Counted from the first letter of the stretch, positions 26,579-42,199 are shown. The stretch is DNA of 64,000 bases from Patagioenas fasciata (GCF_037038585.1 NC_092521.1:53638398-53702397); one strand, 5' to 3'. Program-made: numbers and translations. Notes: generated from the sequence alone by a model not told the origin.

Positions 26579-29500
26579 TTTACAAACTACTTGGCAGTCT
26601 GGTTATCTACCATTAGACAAAGACCAAGATGTGAAAGCGGACTAAAGCGATCATTTTGGAAAACTGCTAATTGGCAAATGCTCACGTGTTTTTAAAGCTT
26701 TTTTTTTTTTTTTTCTGCAGAGCACTTACTGGTTTAGATAGCCCCTATTGAAAAATAATTAATGGCTCCCTGCATTGCTTTTAAACCTAAGGGAGGGTCA
26801 AGATTCTTTTGAATCTATTAATAAAGGCAGTTGTTTTCAGCCTCCAATTTAAACATAAACAGTCATAACCATTTAAATCAAGGGGATTTTTCTGGATATT
26901 GTTCAATGTTTTTATACATATTTGTTTGTGGGGGACAAGAAGAAGAAATAGAAAGTGCTACAGTGAAGAAAATTACAAGGGATACAGTCTGAATAAACAT
27001 TGAGAATGTGACCCTGAGATGAATGGAAGCCTACAGCAAAACTTTAGGATTAATGTCAGCTTGAAAATGGTTTGGAAATAAGGCCAAACCACTAGTTTCC
27101 TTCTTTCAAATATCTGTTTCTTGCTTTCCAAGGTAATAGCTTGGGGTCAGAAAAGGGTCTGTTTGCTTATTCAAATAGAGGATTTTTTTGTTATGAGGAA
27201 AGGGAAATCTAAGAAGTAATAGAGAGCCTTTAAGCAAAGGCAGTGCCCTCCTGAAGATGCTGCAATAATGTAGATTTTGTTATTGAATTTGGACCATCTA
27301 CAATTAGGAGGTTGATATTTACCTTACATATTTTCTGTGGTTTGTTTATACCAACAGAACTGTGCAAAACTGATTAATTTTCAAAAGGTGACGGGAAGGT
27401 AATTACAGCCCCAGCTCTGAAACTACCGTTCCAACTTTTGCCTTGCTGTCTCTATTTGCTTGAATAGACACACTCTAAAGACAACAGAGAAAGTATGTAT
27501 ATAACATTATTGCAAACATTTGCCACATTCATTTGTTAAAAGCATGGGTGAGTCAAAATTAGGTAGCCCACAACAGAGCTAAATATAATTTAGTTTTTGA
27601 AAAACAATGCATGACATAAACATTCAGAGCTTGAATAAAAGGTTAACTCCCAAGCCAAGACTTTTAAAATCCTAACAACTCATATTGACACTGACATTTT
27701 AATAAGACAGAATCTTACTTGTGGAAAATAATAAACATGTGGACAAAAATGACCCTGCCGTCAAGATATTAGAGATAAGACCAGTTGCTGTATGTCAGGG
27801 ATACTGGTGAAAGAACAATATACCAGTCTGAAAATCTATTTGCCTTTCAGTCTATTTGTATTATTATGTTTGACTGCTGTCTTGAGTGATGACAAATGTC
27901 TTCTTTTAGCAGTTGAATAAGTGTTCTATGGGATTATTGCTTTACAACAAATTATGACTCAAATTTTGTGCTTGGCTGAAAATGAGCAATTAATCATGGT
28001 CACAGGCTCTGTAACTCTGGAGAAACAAATATCCGTATTCAAAGATACATGGAGTCCTCTCATACATGTTAGCTTTTTCTGCTTGTATTTTTTTTGACAA
28101 CAATGCCATTCTTTTTTTTTCTCCTTTCATATGATAAAGAGCACTGGGAATCCAAGTGGCTGTGAGGTGAGTCATGCACTCTGTGCTTTCAATACTTTTT
28201 TTAATAATGAAAAAAAACAACAACAACAACTTTTTTTTTTTCTTTCCATGGTAATATAAAGTGCTTGAAAATGTGGCGAGGAAGCCATGGAAGTGGGTAC
28301 TTGTAGTTAAAAGAACAGCTCTTTACACATGCAAAGTTGGATTTACTATAAATAATTGTTCCAACATTAATCTCTCTCTGAAGATCTGAACCAAATGCTG
28401 TTCCCAATTTGGTAAATATTTTCAGGAGCTTGCTATTTTCAGCCAACAAGGAATTGAAAAGAAAGGGGGGAGAAAAGGTGGGGATCTTACAAGAAATCTT
28501 GACAATACTTTTCTTTTGTCATCCTGCACAAACACTTTTCAAAAACACAGAGAGGAAAGCTGCAGTGTAGAGAATAAGGTCTTAACTGGGATTCAACAGA
28601 AAGGAAGATGGAAACAGCTGCATTTGATTCTGCTCTCACGTACTTCAGTTGCACTCATAGCTGCACTGTATTGAATATACAGTTACCTCGGTATAAATAA
28701 AAGAAGGCTTAGAACCAAGCTAGGATGTTTTGAAAACCAGTAGCAGACTAAGTTGCTATAAAAACCAGATGCCGAAACACTGGAAGCTTGGAGCCTTTTC
28801 TGTTCAAATGAACCAAATTGTTGTCAAACAATGAGACTCCTCGAAAGCTGGTCTTCATGTGTTCTTTTGCTTTTGGCTCAGTTTTGTCACATTGAATAAA
28901 ACCTGAAATTGTAAGTGATACACTCCCTTAAGTGGAGCTCCTTGCCTGCACTTAACGTGGTCCTTGCTTCAAGTGAGGCTGGACCAGGTGTCCTCCCAAG
29001 GTGTCTTACAGCTTTGGTTGTGCCATAATCCTGTAGGTTTTGGCCAGTGCTTTACATGAGGAAAATGACAGAGTTTGATGACAATTCTGATGTAATTGGT
29101 AAAATTATTTTTACTGCGTGGGGGGAGGAACAAACTTGTGCTTCTTTTTTTTTGTTGCAATTAATATGCTTTGGGACATGGAAGGGTTCATGTGTCTTTT
29201 TCACCTTTTGGCTGTTATATTTTAAAACTTTTGAATTTTTATTTGGTTAGCAGTGATATTACTATTGTCAACCAGTATGTAACCATACCTAAATTATTAT
29301 TTTTGCTGCTTCAGTACTAAATTTGGCCTAACCCATTTAAGTCATTTTTAGAGACAGATTTGCATTTGAGCTGATTATGTGAATGCCAAGTTCCAGCCTA
29401 CAATGATGGAAAACAGCTGAACAGTGAAATAGTGAGTGACACTGTTTAAGGAAACAGCTCCTGACCCTTGATGACAGGTCTGTGAATATGATGACACAAT

Positions 29501-32500
29501 CATGTGAAGATGTTTAATCTTGCTCACAGTTATTACTACATTAGTTCCTAATTTGTTGCCGTCCTCCATCATCAGAACATGTTCTGCAACTCATTATGTT
29601 GCTGAATTTTGCTTCTATCTGTTTCCTCTGGGTGATATGTTGTGAAGGGCCACAATATTAATAATATCACTTGCATTTATTTTCATAGGGCTACACTCTG
29701 CCTTTGGGCATAGCCTTCAGATAGAGATGCTGCAATTTGTTGTGCTATAGCAAGAATAGCCCCAGGAAATTATGTGCTTCAGACATTCCAATGAATCACA
29801 TTTTTCTTTGCTTTCCCCTTTATCTAGCAAGTAAGTTGCTATTAGCCTGTATAACAATGACTTTGACTAGTCATTAAATCAACTCACCTGTGCTGATCAG
29901 TGCGTGTATGTGTGTATGTATATACACAGCATGTGTGGGGCAAGCAACAGTGCTTTACAATAGGTGCATTATTGGCGTGTTGGAGGTTGCGCCCCATTTT
30001 TTTTTCTTTTCATTTCTTAATCTCTCTCCTGTTCTACATGCTCTCGGTTACTCCTGTGGAAATAAGGCTGCGCTCTGGAAAGGGAGGCTCAAGTTCACTT
30101 TCACCATCCCCATGTTTCTCTCTAAGTGTCTTGTTTCACACGAAGGCTCTAATTTGCAGAGGGCAATGCACAATTTTGTCTCAGGAAGTCTGATGAAAAG
30201 CTCTGATCCTGGCATATTTAGTCCAAAGGCCAAAATGTGAACAAATGTGTTTCATGAACTACATAGTGTTTAATTTTTCTTGTAGCACATAAAAAAGATA
30301 GATGTTTGTATTTAGAGCATTTCCATCTCTACTTAAAAAAAGAAAAAAGTATTTTTGAGATGTCTTTATTATTTCTCTAAACTGGATCCTGAATTTTAAA
30401 CATAGGTGCTCCCTTACTCATTCATATGTCCAGGCCAAACAGATTTAAAACATATAATATTGAAAGACTGCACTTAAAATATCCATCCATCCATCCATCC
30501 ATCCATTCATCCATAATTCTGTGTGTGTAGTGTTTATTCATGTTTGTCTGTGGAAGGGAATAAGGAGCTAAAAGAAGGGTCTCCATTCTCTACAGTGTTG
30601 AGTGAAGATCTGGTACTCAACAACATATTAAAAAAAGAAAAAAAAGGACAGAAAGAAATTTTGGAGAAAATAGCCAGCTTTGTCCAGTTTAACCAATTGT
30701 TTTATGTGCCCTTGGCTTTGGACTCCCAACACAACATGTATTTATTTTTGAGGAAAAATATACTTATGTATGTGTATATATATTTACACATAATACTTTG
30801 TAATAACTTTGTATGTATGGTCTTTATTAATGGCTAGTTTTTTGGGGAGGTTTTTGTGTCTAAATTCAGAGTCTTTCATGTCATTCTCTGATTTACTGTG
30901 GTCATACAAATTTTCTAGCAAAGAACTCTTGATCTGTCAGTTATTGACACCTGTAGTTCAATGGGATGGGACAGCCTTAAGAGTACTTGGCGAATTGGTT
31001 CTGCTGTAACTTTTACAAAGCCTTTGGTTTAGCCTTGTTAGACATTTTGTACCTCAGATTTTATACACTGTTTGAAGTGTCTCTTTATACATTATTCATG
31101 TTCCCATCAGCACAATATTGAATTTTGGCATCCTCCCAAGGATTGATAACATTTAGTTCCAAAATTAGACTGAAAAGTAAAGGGGGGAGAAAAAGATCAT
31201 ATTTCTTATTTTTTGCTCAAATTTGTCTGACCGTTGACCTACTTTATTTTCTTAAATAGCATGAAAGATAAAAGCGGATTGATGAAATAATTTCTACAGA
31301 CCTCTGAGTGCAAGTGAAATTAAATGGAGGGAATACAGTCTTAAGGAGAAGTGGGCAAATTCACCATTGGGATTATGCCAGCCAGGAACAATATAGACTT
31401 CATTGGAATTTTTTTTTTAATGGCAGAAACTGAACAGGAAAATTTGTATTAGTAGAAAGCTGATATGATCTTTCAAACACCAAGGCTTGGGCAGTGCTGC
31501 AAGGAGCAGATGAAATTTGAGAAATGGATGTTTTAGCGGCTGCACAGGTCTCGTAAGCACAGCTTCATTATGCTCCTTCGGCAACTTCTGCATTAAACAC
31601 TTGATACAGTAAATTCTGATGTTAATAACAAGCTAATCCTTATCTTCAAGGATAAACCGTGAAGGAGTGGTAATACCAATTCCTTCCTTTCATGAGGATA
31701 ACATTCTCATGGCTCAGACTTTGCCCCCTGTACCAGTAGAGAATATGTACTCCTGCAGCTTTGGCAGATATGGTGCCACCAAGGATGGTATCCTTCTAGC
31801 TTGTGCTAACTCTTAAACGAGTGCCTCTCCACTGATTTGGCAATATTCATTGAAAAGTCAGTGGAAGGTTCTTTTTAAAGTCAGTACAAAGTACCTTCAT
31901 GCCATTGTCCTGATCTGTTTGGATTACCTGCTATAGGGAAGAAATCTGTGTCTTTTCATAACACTTAGCAAAACAACAGCATAAATTGTTTCTTTGGACT
32001 TCAGTGGAGTGAAAAGCCAACTAACTGTGCACTCAAAGCAAGAACTATATGGGCAAAAGCAAAACTTATCAGCCATGCTGAGGACTTGTGTTTACTCTCT
32101 AAATCTTCCTCTAGCTCAGTGGGGCAGCCAGACCACAACTGCTCCATGCAAGGAACGGAAGCATGACCAGTGATAACCCCTACCCACAGGTGAAAACACT
32201 GTTCAGAAATTGCCAAAACTAATAATACTGAACAACAGTGAACTGGGTGTTTTTTTTTTTTTCCTGTTATTTAGCAGGACTTCCAAAATGTTGATATATT
32301 GGTATGGGTAATGAATGGAAACAGCTATAATTACATTGAGATAGAAACATAATTGTCGTATCTTGAAATCCAAGCCAAACTGAGAAATATGTTGTGGAAT
32401 GACTTTTTTTTTTTTTTTTTCTATACATTTCACATTATTAACATTATAGCTCTTCCTCAAAAACATCTAAGTTTAGCTGATCTCAGAGATGGGCCACTCA

Positions 32501-35500
32501 ACAAGCTATCTGGCTGACCTGGTACTGCCTTCCAATGCCTATTTCTCCTTTCTGTCCACTAGCAGAAAGCATTTGTAAAGAAATAATCACCGGATATCAT
32601 CAGAACTGGTGATTGTTACTTTTATGTTGATAAATTATGATAACTCACATTTTGGTTTGTCAGAATTACCACTGAAATGGATTGCAGAAAGAACCAACAC
32701 AATTATAAATTGTTGTTGTTTTTTTTTTTTTTTCTAAGCAATGCAGACTTGGGATCAGAAGGTAACTATTCTTGCTTGCAGAGTAGGAAATTCTTGGCAT
32801 TCACATTTTCAGGCACCTTCTCCTCTATCAGAGACTGTGTAGAACACACAGAATAAAAATCTATGACTCGTCCTCATTAGGGATTACTTTCTACCTTGCA
32901 CTGAGGGCAGACCAAGAGAAGAGCAGCATGCCTTAAATTCAGCATCCTCACTGTTGGCCAAGCATGCATTCTGGAGAAAAAACCACATCTTAGGCACTTA
33001 GGTGAATGACACCAAATACTCCATATGATCATTTTCTTGTTCACCACTAAACATATGCAGAAGTGCCATGCTGAGCAAGGCTTTCTGTATGCTTTACTCT
33101 ATGTGGTACCCTTGACTTCAGTGCTCTTACCACCATTTTATGGAGATTTTTTTAGTCTGCTTTTTTTAACCTTCAAAATCTGCCTTTTCTCCAGGCACTT
33201 AGGGGAGACTGAGTTGAGACATGAACAGCCTTCAACTTATTTTTCCTCATGATAACTGTTGAATATTTATGTGCTGAATTGTGATGAGCTGTACTTTCTA
33301 TATTGCATATCATTGGGTATTTTAATTCATGAGATGGGATTCAGAGCAGAGAGGTGCTTCTGGAAGTTTTTATAGCTCTAAATAAATAAATGAGACTGAC
33401 AAGTTTTTGTTTTTTTCATCTGTCTCTTCACCAAATGTGTTTCTTTCTCTAGTCTTTATTTTGTTGTTCTTCAGGGTCCATCTACCTCAGTGATAGACAC
33501 CATGCGGATCAAAACAGATTGAATCACAGTCTTGGTATTCTCTCTTTTGAGAGAAGAATCAAACAGAACTGAGAAACTACTCTCTTTTTTTTAAGTTTTA
33601 TTCTGTTTTCTTTGTGAGTCTGGAACACAAGTAGTTTCACTAGAATTATCTGGACAATATTTCTCAGCTGCCCTCAAAATACTTGCTAAGAAGTTCTGCC
33701 TCTTTGGCTTCTTGACATCGTGCATTCTTCCCATCATGTGAATACAAGAAAGACTCTTAAAGATGTGTCACAGCAACAAGAGTTTTACTTTTTTATCTTC
33801 CCCTGTTCCCAGGTTGTTGTGGTTTTCACTAACCTTAAATATGTGCTTTTTGTAAGAACAAGGAAAATTGCAGAGATGTTCAGAAAATGTGATCAGTTTA
33901 ACCTTTCCAGTATAAATGCAACATGCAATAAAGGCTTTAAATATCACCCTAAGAGTCAGGAATATTTCAGCTTTGTTTGATGTCTAAGGATCTGATTCTG
34001 CAAAGACATATAAATCTGACACAGGATTAGAATCATGTACTACTGCTAATGCTCCAGAGTTGAGCAAATTAGTTGGTCAAACACCGGCCAAAAATTCTTA
34101 TTAAGTAAGTAAAAATATCAATGTAACAGTCATTATTACACATGCTTTAGAAACTGTGGTGAAAAATGTATGACTTCTTTGGCTTTTTTTTTTTAATGAT
34201 TGTGTGTTGTAAATTCCCTTTTTCTCTTCCTCCTCCCCTCCCCCACCCTTTTTTTAAATTGTTTTTTTTTTTTCTATTTTGATTATAAAATGGGCAGGGG
34301 AAGAACATGAAAAGTGATTATATAATTTTGGTTGCCCTAAAAAATGGGCACTTTTTTCTTTATTAAAATATCTTTTTAATAAAAGCATTATGTTTGAACT
34401 GTTAATGTTACCCAGACTTTCCAGGATTAATCCTTAAAATAACTGAGAATAGAAGAAAAATTAGTTTGTGACTGAGACATAGGTCTACCTAAGCTCATTG
34501 TGATGTCTTAAGGAATTCATATTGTTTGTCTGATGCTTACATGCTAGCGGATTCCCAGATTCCTCAGAACCACAGGGGTTGTGTGATATGCAGCATATTC
34601 ATGTTTGAAAAGATCTTCTAAGTTCCAGAGATGGAAGGAACTACAGTAGTGAGAAGTATTAGTATTTCGTAAGGTTATGTGCGAATGAACAAAGGAAAAT
34701 AATCTTCTGGTAGGTTAGAAAGTAACTAGAAACTAAGATCCATTCCCTGAGTTGTTTAACCATGGATTTGCTTCACTTTTTTTCAACAATTACAAAATGA
34801 TAAAAAACTAATTCTACCACAGGGACTTTGAGCTTTCATTCCAAAGGTTCTTTATTCATGTTTTTTTGTAACTAGAGAGCTATATAATATTATACTTTGG
34901 GAGCACAGACTCACTGTGCCTGGCACTGCCAAAAGCCCTGCTGCAGTAACCATGTCCTTTCACATTGTGGGCAGGCTCACATTACCAGGGAATTGTGTGG
35001 AGAATAGCAGACTCTGGGAATCGCCATATACTAGCTGTTCTTGAGAAAATGCTTTCCACTACAAACACTAAAATCCACTGATGCGTGTATTTTTAGAGTC
35101 TAGTTATCCATCCAGTTTAATTTCTTTGCAAGAAAGTAGTAGGGTTTTTTTGCTGTTGTTGTTGCTTGTTTGGGTTTTTTTAAGTGTTTTGTATACCTTA
35201 GTTATTAACAGAAAGAGGGGCACAATCTAGTTTCAAAACTTGTCTTCCAGTGAATTGGGAAACCCTCAGTATTACTTTTTCCATTTTTTTGACTGAGCAT
35301 GTAGAATGAGATGCAATATGACCCATAAATAGTTTTACTTAAGTAGAGGTGGATCACTGGCGAAAGTTCCTATAGCCTGGACTTTATTGAACAGCGCACT
35401 GTTTCATCAAGAACAGTAACTAAAAAAGAATTAAGTATTATCTGATGTCGGTGTATTAGGAACTTTAAGGTAGAGCTTATAGCCAGAGTAATTTGCTATG

Positions 35501-38040
35501 GGTAGTAAAAAGCAGTACTATTTAAGTACTCAAAGACATCTTGTTGAAAACAGCATACAATGATATCAGAGAGAAAAGTCATTTTGGAAGCCATAGAGAG
35601 CTGAATAAATAAGTATGGCTGGGGTGGCAGAGTAATACAATGGGATGTCTCCAGCTATATGACTGCTTCTTTTTTTAACAGTCCTTAGTTTCATTGAAGA
35701 GACCTAGAAGAATATGTTTAATGAGCTCTTGTGTGTGCAGTGGAAATTTAAGGCATACATTTCTTAAAGAAAGATGGCTGAGGAGCCAAAGAAGTAGTTT
35801 ATGTAGGATTAGCTCCTCTGGGTTTTGTGCCAGTCTTTGGTTTTGTTGAGTTCAAAAGCATTTGGATTTGAAGTAGTTTAGTGCCTTGACTTGTCATAAG
35901 ATACTTAAGAGAAAGATTTTTAACGAGTTAAACCCTGGTTGGAACTGAAAAGCTGCATACTTAGATTTTTTATGTCTCTATCACAAAGATATCTAAAATA
36001 CTGCACCAAATGAAGAGAAACAGACAGACCATTTTCTCTGCCTCATCCCCTGGAAAGAGTGAGTCTCTACATGGCTCTTTCTTCTTGTTCCTCTCCTTCA
36101 CCAGCATTTGTTTTCTGAGAGGGTGTTCTCTGTTTTACCCTTACTTTGAACGTTTGATAGTTAGCCTAAATGAAATAAAAAAGCAATGGGTTTTATAATA
36201 GCATCATCTGGTAGAAGCTGGAAGCCAAACAGAACTGTGCAAAATACAGCTCCTTCAGGACCAAAATGCGTGAAGAAAGTCTGCTGAAAATTTGCATTAA
36301 AAGTGTTTGAGAGGGAGAGAAAGAAGGATGCTTCTGATTTCGGGATCAATTCTGAGCAGCATGTTGCCACTCTGAAGGGTTAGAGGTTCAAGAAAATTTA
36401 GAGAAGTGGAATCAAATAAATATTTGTTCTTAATTTATGTTGCTACTAATAGCCAACTGAAGTGCTGGGAAACCCTGATATTTTAGCCATAGAAATGAAG
36501 GATGTAGAAGGAATGGCTAAGTCAGCCCACTGGTTGCCCAACCTGGTGCAGACAGAGAATTATAACAACAGTAATCAGTTCAGTGAGTCAGTAATATAAA
36601 ATAAATAAGCCTGAAAAGTATTGAGGAAAAACATATTTCCAAGGATCGTTTTATTCAATCGCATAAGAAGGATGTCTGATCTCTTTCTTAACTACTGATG
36701 CCACTAATGCGCATGTGTGTGTATATGTATAAAAATATGCATGTATAATATAGATTGCATGAAATCCACTTGGCAACATTTTATTTATTCATTCAAATCC
36801 AATTGTTCTTCCCTTTCAGTAAGTAATGATAAACCAGTGTGGTTCCTTCATATGATCTTTAGATTGTGGTAAAGCTGGACGTAAGAAAATGCACAGAGTA
36901 CAATGTCATCTTCCTGCTCTTATGAGATTAATATACGCTCAGGTCTGAGAAGAAGCTCACAGTTTCAGCTCTCAACACTTGGCACCTGAAGACCATGTGA
37001 GTGATGTACTTTTGGATTTTGGCCATGTACATACTGTATTTAATTGTGCTTTGTATTAAAATTTGTACTTTGGGCTCAGTGGTTTGCCCTTTTGACATAT
37101 AGTATGTGTTAAATAGAAAAGCAAACAGGTTTGTCAGTAAAATCTTTTTCTAATCAGCAGTTGCAAATAGACACAGTTTTTTGTGGGAGTTGGTTTTGTT
37201 TGTGGGGTTTTTGTTTGTTTGTTTGTTTTGCTCATCAGCTGTTCAGAAATCTTCATCAATTTCCTATTTATTCTTAGTGAAAAAATGGTAGGACTCTCTT
37301 TTGGGTCTGCTTGAACATTCAGACAAGTATTGATGATTAAAAAAAAATCCTTTCTGCACTTCTGAGAGAAGACACAGCACAACATGTCCCCTATCTGAAT
37401 GTACTTACCATTTACACTATAAACATGATAAATCAAGCCAGAGCAGCAAACAGAAGGGAAAAAAGCATGACTGAGAAATGCAAAGGCTGCAGCCACTCTG
37501 TCGGTTGCTGCTGTGTGATGCACACCATGTCCACTGGATTGTCTCCCTCATGAGCCCCTTGGCTTCTGCAGCATGTCCCTGCCCCTGCTCTTTGTCATGG
37601 GGTCAAACTGCCACAGCCCAAATGTGGGCTGCGCCTCTCTTGGGAATGCACAGGGGCACATATGTAGGTATGGAGTGTGATCAGGTACCCAGAATCTTCC
37701 CTCATTGAGGACACTGTCTTTGTCTGGGCTCCCAGGACAGGGGTAGTTCAGGCCAAGCTTTGCGGAAGGCCATCGCCAAAGAAGAGCTCCCCCAGCCTGG
37801 GGTCATCCCTTGTGGGGGCCTCTCCATCTCCTCACATGAGTGCTCCTGGAGGACAAGCTGAGCCTGAGCAATTCCCAGGCTGGCCTAGAGCCCACACACC
37901 ATACCCCAAAGAGGGAATGATCCACCCAGGACCCTGGCAGCCTTTGCCAGTTGCATGGCAGATCTTGGCAGAGTACCAGTCAATAGCTAAAATCTGCCTG
38001 GGAAAGCATATTTAAGGAGGTCTAATTCTAGAGACACCAT
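26579..38040. other. Gene-free region, AT-rich
   Basis: Noncoding sequence with several T runs (26699-26714, 32250-32262, 32404-32420, 32719-32733) and the ATCC microsatellite. From about 37,540 to 37,960 the sequence is distinctly GC-richer, but poor in CpG and without a convincing coding frame. No exon recognised. Confidence 0.6.
30481..30515. repeat. (ATCC)n tetranucleotide microsatellite
   Basis: About nine ATCC units with one ATTC variant near the 3' end. It is short, isolated and in noncoding sequence. Confidence 0.9.
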
Positions 38041-38392
38041 GAAGAGGCTGACGGGAGATTTTCTCGCCCTCTAAAACTACCTGAAATGAAGTTGTAGCAT
38101 GGAGGATGTTGGTCTCTTCTCCTAGGTAGCAAGTGATAGGATGAGAGGAAATGGCCTCGAGTTTCACCAGGGGAGGTTTAGATTGGATATGAGGAAAAAT
38201 TTCTTCCCAGAAAGGGTTGTCAGGCTTTGGAACAGGCTGCCCAGGGAAGCGGTGGAGTCACCATCCCTGGAAGGGTTTAAAAGATGCATGGATGTGGCAC
38301 TTAGGGACATGGTTTAGTGGTGGACTTGGTTTATGATTGGACTCGATGATCTTGAGGGTTTTTTCCAACCAAAACGATTCTGCAATTCCATG
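38041..38392 (+). mobile_element. CR1 LINE, 5'-truncated, plus strand
   Basis: The sequence starts in the end of ORF2 (reading as ...YLK...GLFS..., with stops) and continues through well-known CR1 3' segments: 'gatgagaggaaatggcctc', 'ggaacaggctgcccaggga', 'ggtggagtcaccatccctgg'. It finishes with 'ggactcgatgatcttgaggg' and a degenerate attctgcaattcc octamer tail. In-frame stops and point changes make it a dead copy. It is the only clear plus-strand CR1 in the window. Confidence 0.93.
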
Positions 38393-41300
38393 ATCCTTGC
38401 CCTTCTCTATTGCAAAAGTAAAGAGACAGCTCATTGCAGGCAGGAACTGGCCTCAGGCTCACAGGTACTGTGGGGACCTTCCACTTATGGGCTGCAGTTT
38501 GTTCAGTGGCCCAGAGGCAGGTTGTTAATGTGTTGCTTGGGTTCCCCATGTTTAAGCAAATATAGTACTTATTGACAGCAGAGACTGATGAGGGTGAATG
38601 TCTGGGAAATGCTGACTGTTTCCACTTGGGTTTGTGCTGGGTACAGCTGCATGTAGTGTGGGCTCTCAGCCCCAGGTGAAGTGCTTTTGCCTGTGCTTGG
38701 TAAAGAGGAAGGGGGGGGGCAGGGCTGGAGAGTGAATCAGATGCCTGAAATTAAATGCTGTGACACCTCTTCTCATTTAATGCCTACCTCAAAGGATATC
38801 TCAAAGGCCAGACTACAGTCACAAGAAAGGCAATAATAGTCGGTGTTAATCTCTTACATTGGCTCTCTGGGCTATACATCTGCAAGAAAATGCTCCACAC
38901 TTCTCACACCCTGCCTCCTATCTCCCCAGAACAGCTGGTGCATAAAGCTCCCAGTACTAAGTGTGTGCAGCACTGGATCCTTAGTCATCAGGGGGAACAA
39001 GGCTGACAGCAGAGGTTGATGCCTGCAGAGAGAAAACAGTTACCAGCTGATGCTTCAAACAGCAGCTGCAGTATCCTCAGATTCACTGACTCCCACTCAA
39101 AGACCTTGCCCGAATCTGTTCAACATGCAGCAGGCAGCGCATGTGCATCCATGGAGAAGCCTACTGTAGACAGAGAAAAAGCTGGCCACAGGTGTGAGGT
39201 TTTAACCCCACTGAAACCAACAAGGAAGGAGGTGAGAGCTCTGTGGGGGGTGGAGAGGGAACAGAGACCTTCCAGTGTCAATAATGTCCATAAATCCTTT
39301 GAAGGGGAAGGGGCAAAGCAGTGAGAAATGCTGCTTTTGAGAATGTAAGAAGTTGAAGCACAGATCAGTACTAATTCAGTAGAAATGTAGGAAAATCAAG
39401 GCGTGCCACCTGGTCATTCAAGACCCGAGGAATCCAGGTTTGCATTGGGGTGGGGGATCTGTGCTGGAGCCAGGCAGGCTGAGTTGGGACTCCACTATTG
39501 GGTTGCTGCATCTTTGTCTTTACTGCATGTATCTGTTGGGAGACTATTGGCATTGATATTCGTATATATAAAATTTCAAAACTTCTTTCCAAAACATACT
39601 GTAACAAAATACGCTGTACTTGGTACACGCCTGTATTTGCATTTTTAATTAGATATGTGTCTGTTTTCCTGTATTTATATGTTATACCAGTATATATAGA
39701 GCGAGCTAAAAAAAGGAGGTAATACATGACACACGGGTAAAATATGACACTGTGGTCAAGCATTTGTACTGAATGAGGTTCAAAATAGAAAAGGGTAATA
39801 TTTTTTAGTGACTGAGGTGCACCATTATAATTTTAAAAGGCTCTTTAACATCGTGGTGTTCAGCCATTATTTTTCAGAAGGGCATACGTGATATATGACT
39901 GAATACCACAAGCAGCTTCTATGAAGGAAGTATTTTCTAGTTGTCAGTAGACAGGCAGCGTAGCTGAGAAGAGGATTTCATCATGCTTTCTCCAAATTCC
40001 CTAGCTGGCAGCCTCTCTGCTCACCTCCCAGTGGCCCTCTGCTCTGCTGCTCTGGCAGTGTTTAATGTTTAGAGAGACAAAGGAGGATTGTCCTTTCGAA
40101 ATGTACATACATCAGCACTGCCTGAGAGAGAAATACAGCAGGAAACACTGATTCCAAATTGCTGTTTAAAGTGCCGCCTTTCTTCTGAAATACAGACAAA
40201 ACAGACATAAAACAGAAGCTAAAAGCAGTGATTTTTGTTCAAGCAGAGAAAGGGGTCCCTTTTGGCACCTTTTCTAAGGCATTAACTGTACCCAAAGAGC
40301 AGTTGAAATGGGGTGAGAAGGAAATGGTACTTCTGATGTAAACAACTGGGCAATGGTAAAGCAATAACTATTCCTTTAGATACCGGTTTCTACTGAACTA
40401 GAATTTGGGAGGTAAAAACTAATTCTTACTCTTGGTGGTAAATCTGCTGGGCTAAATCTGAAAATAAAACGTCCAAAATCTCCAAGCAAAGCTGTCCAAG
40501 TCTAAAGAATCCTACTAAATGATGTTAGCTGGAGACTGATAGATGGACTGCTCTGCAGATACTGCTCAGAATTATGCCATCCCCTCATGCAAGGCCCCCG
40601 ACACAGGACACTGAGGTTTTGTGGCTGAGAAATGCGTCTGGATCTGCTCTACTGTTCGATGTGGGGATAATGGTTATCGCAGACTAGATGGATAATACTG
40701 GGGTATTATGTATGATTTGCTTGCTCATTGGGGATTTTTCTCCTACCTAACCTGTTAGTAATCAGAGACCAGAACTTGCATGGGACAGTTTCTGGACTAA
40801 GATCACTTGATGTATTGTAATACATAGATCTGAACTTGCACTCTGAAGCCAAGTGAGGTGTGCTGGTTGAGGATGTGGTCCCTTTTTTAATCTGTAGTGA
40901 GACTCTGGAAATCCTTGGGGTACCTGAAATCAGTGAGGTAAAGCAGAATGACTCCTATATTTGTCTGATGTCTGTGCTTGGAGTCCTTTAAAAAGTTCAT
41001 ACACTGGCTATCTTTTTAGATCCAACATTGCTGTTTATCTAAAATGGTTAGCAAGGAAGTAATATTATTCAACACACGGACGAGAGAAGTGAATTAGTGT
41101 CATCTTGAGAAGCTTCTTAAAGAAGATTTTTCTACATATGTTTATTCTGCTTGCTGGAGCAGGAAAAGGTGCTAGATCGTTACTCTTTAGGTTAAAAATG
41201 AATCACCCCCTTGCAGTGCTGCTCCTCAGATGTTCTTTTATTATACTCCTGGAGTGATAATAGATATAGGCGGTGCTCCAAACTTCCAAAATTTCTCTGA

Positions 41301-42199
41301 GCTTCGTGCCAAGATTTAATGGATTAAAAATGAGAAGAGATATATCTTTACTAAGAAAAGTTTTGTTGGGGATACAACATCATGTCCAGTTCTAGAATTC
41401 TAGCAGAGATGCATTCGGGGCTGCCATCAGCTGCACTGAGCCTATCCCTTTCTGATTCTAGTCCAATGCTAATTAAGTGTAGCATACAGAAAGCTGAGGC
41501 GAAGCATTCAAAACAATCAACAGAACATGAAGATCACAGAAGGAGGTTCATGCTTCATTCATATGTCAGTAGGGATCTATGTGCTAGCAAAGGTCTTAAA
41601 AAACAGAGCAGAACAGGCAGTCTAGAAAAAATTATAGCAACAGCATGAAAACAAAAGTGTTACTGCATTGGTGTTCCTGAAGCACTTGAGTGTTCCCTTT
41701 TGCCTAGAGTAAGCAATAACTGCCTCATATCACAGCACTGGTATGAGCAAAGGTTGGCTTTGTCATGGTGCTATGTTTGAATTATTAATGAAACAATATT
41801 CAACTGTTCACTTGTATATGCAGAGAAGATGGCCTTGAAAATTAACCTGTTTTCAGAAAAGGCCAAAAAGTAGAAGTGCAACTACTCATGCTGCAATTCT
41901 AAGCATCAGATCAGCACAGGAACTGCGGTGCCCTGGATGTTGTCAGATGCAGACTCAGGCTCATGTGCTGGGCATGCATCATTAGTATGACTTTCTTCTC
42001 TCCCATAGTGCAGGTTAATCAACAATAAGCCACTCATTTAAGGATGGAAATGCGGCTACAAGTGGTGGGTTTTTTTGTGTCCACAATGCTAAGAAGTTCC
42101 ACATGTCTGCTCCCCACTTGCATGAAGAGCCACAGCTCTTGCTTGTTTGTCCTTAGTTCTTTTACGGGAAGAGGCAGCAAGCAATTGGCCCCTACCTAC
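38393..42199. other. Gene-free region
   Basis: Noncoding sequence between the plus-strand CR1 and the old LINE relic. A G9 run lies at about 38,711-38,719. Frames at 39016-39324 (plus) and 39371-39763 (minus) have no recognisable domain. Confidence 0.6.
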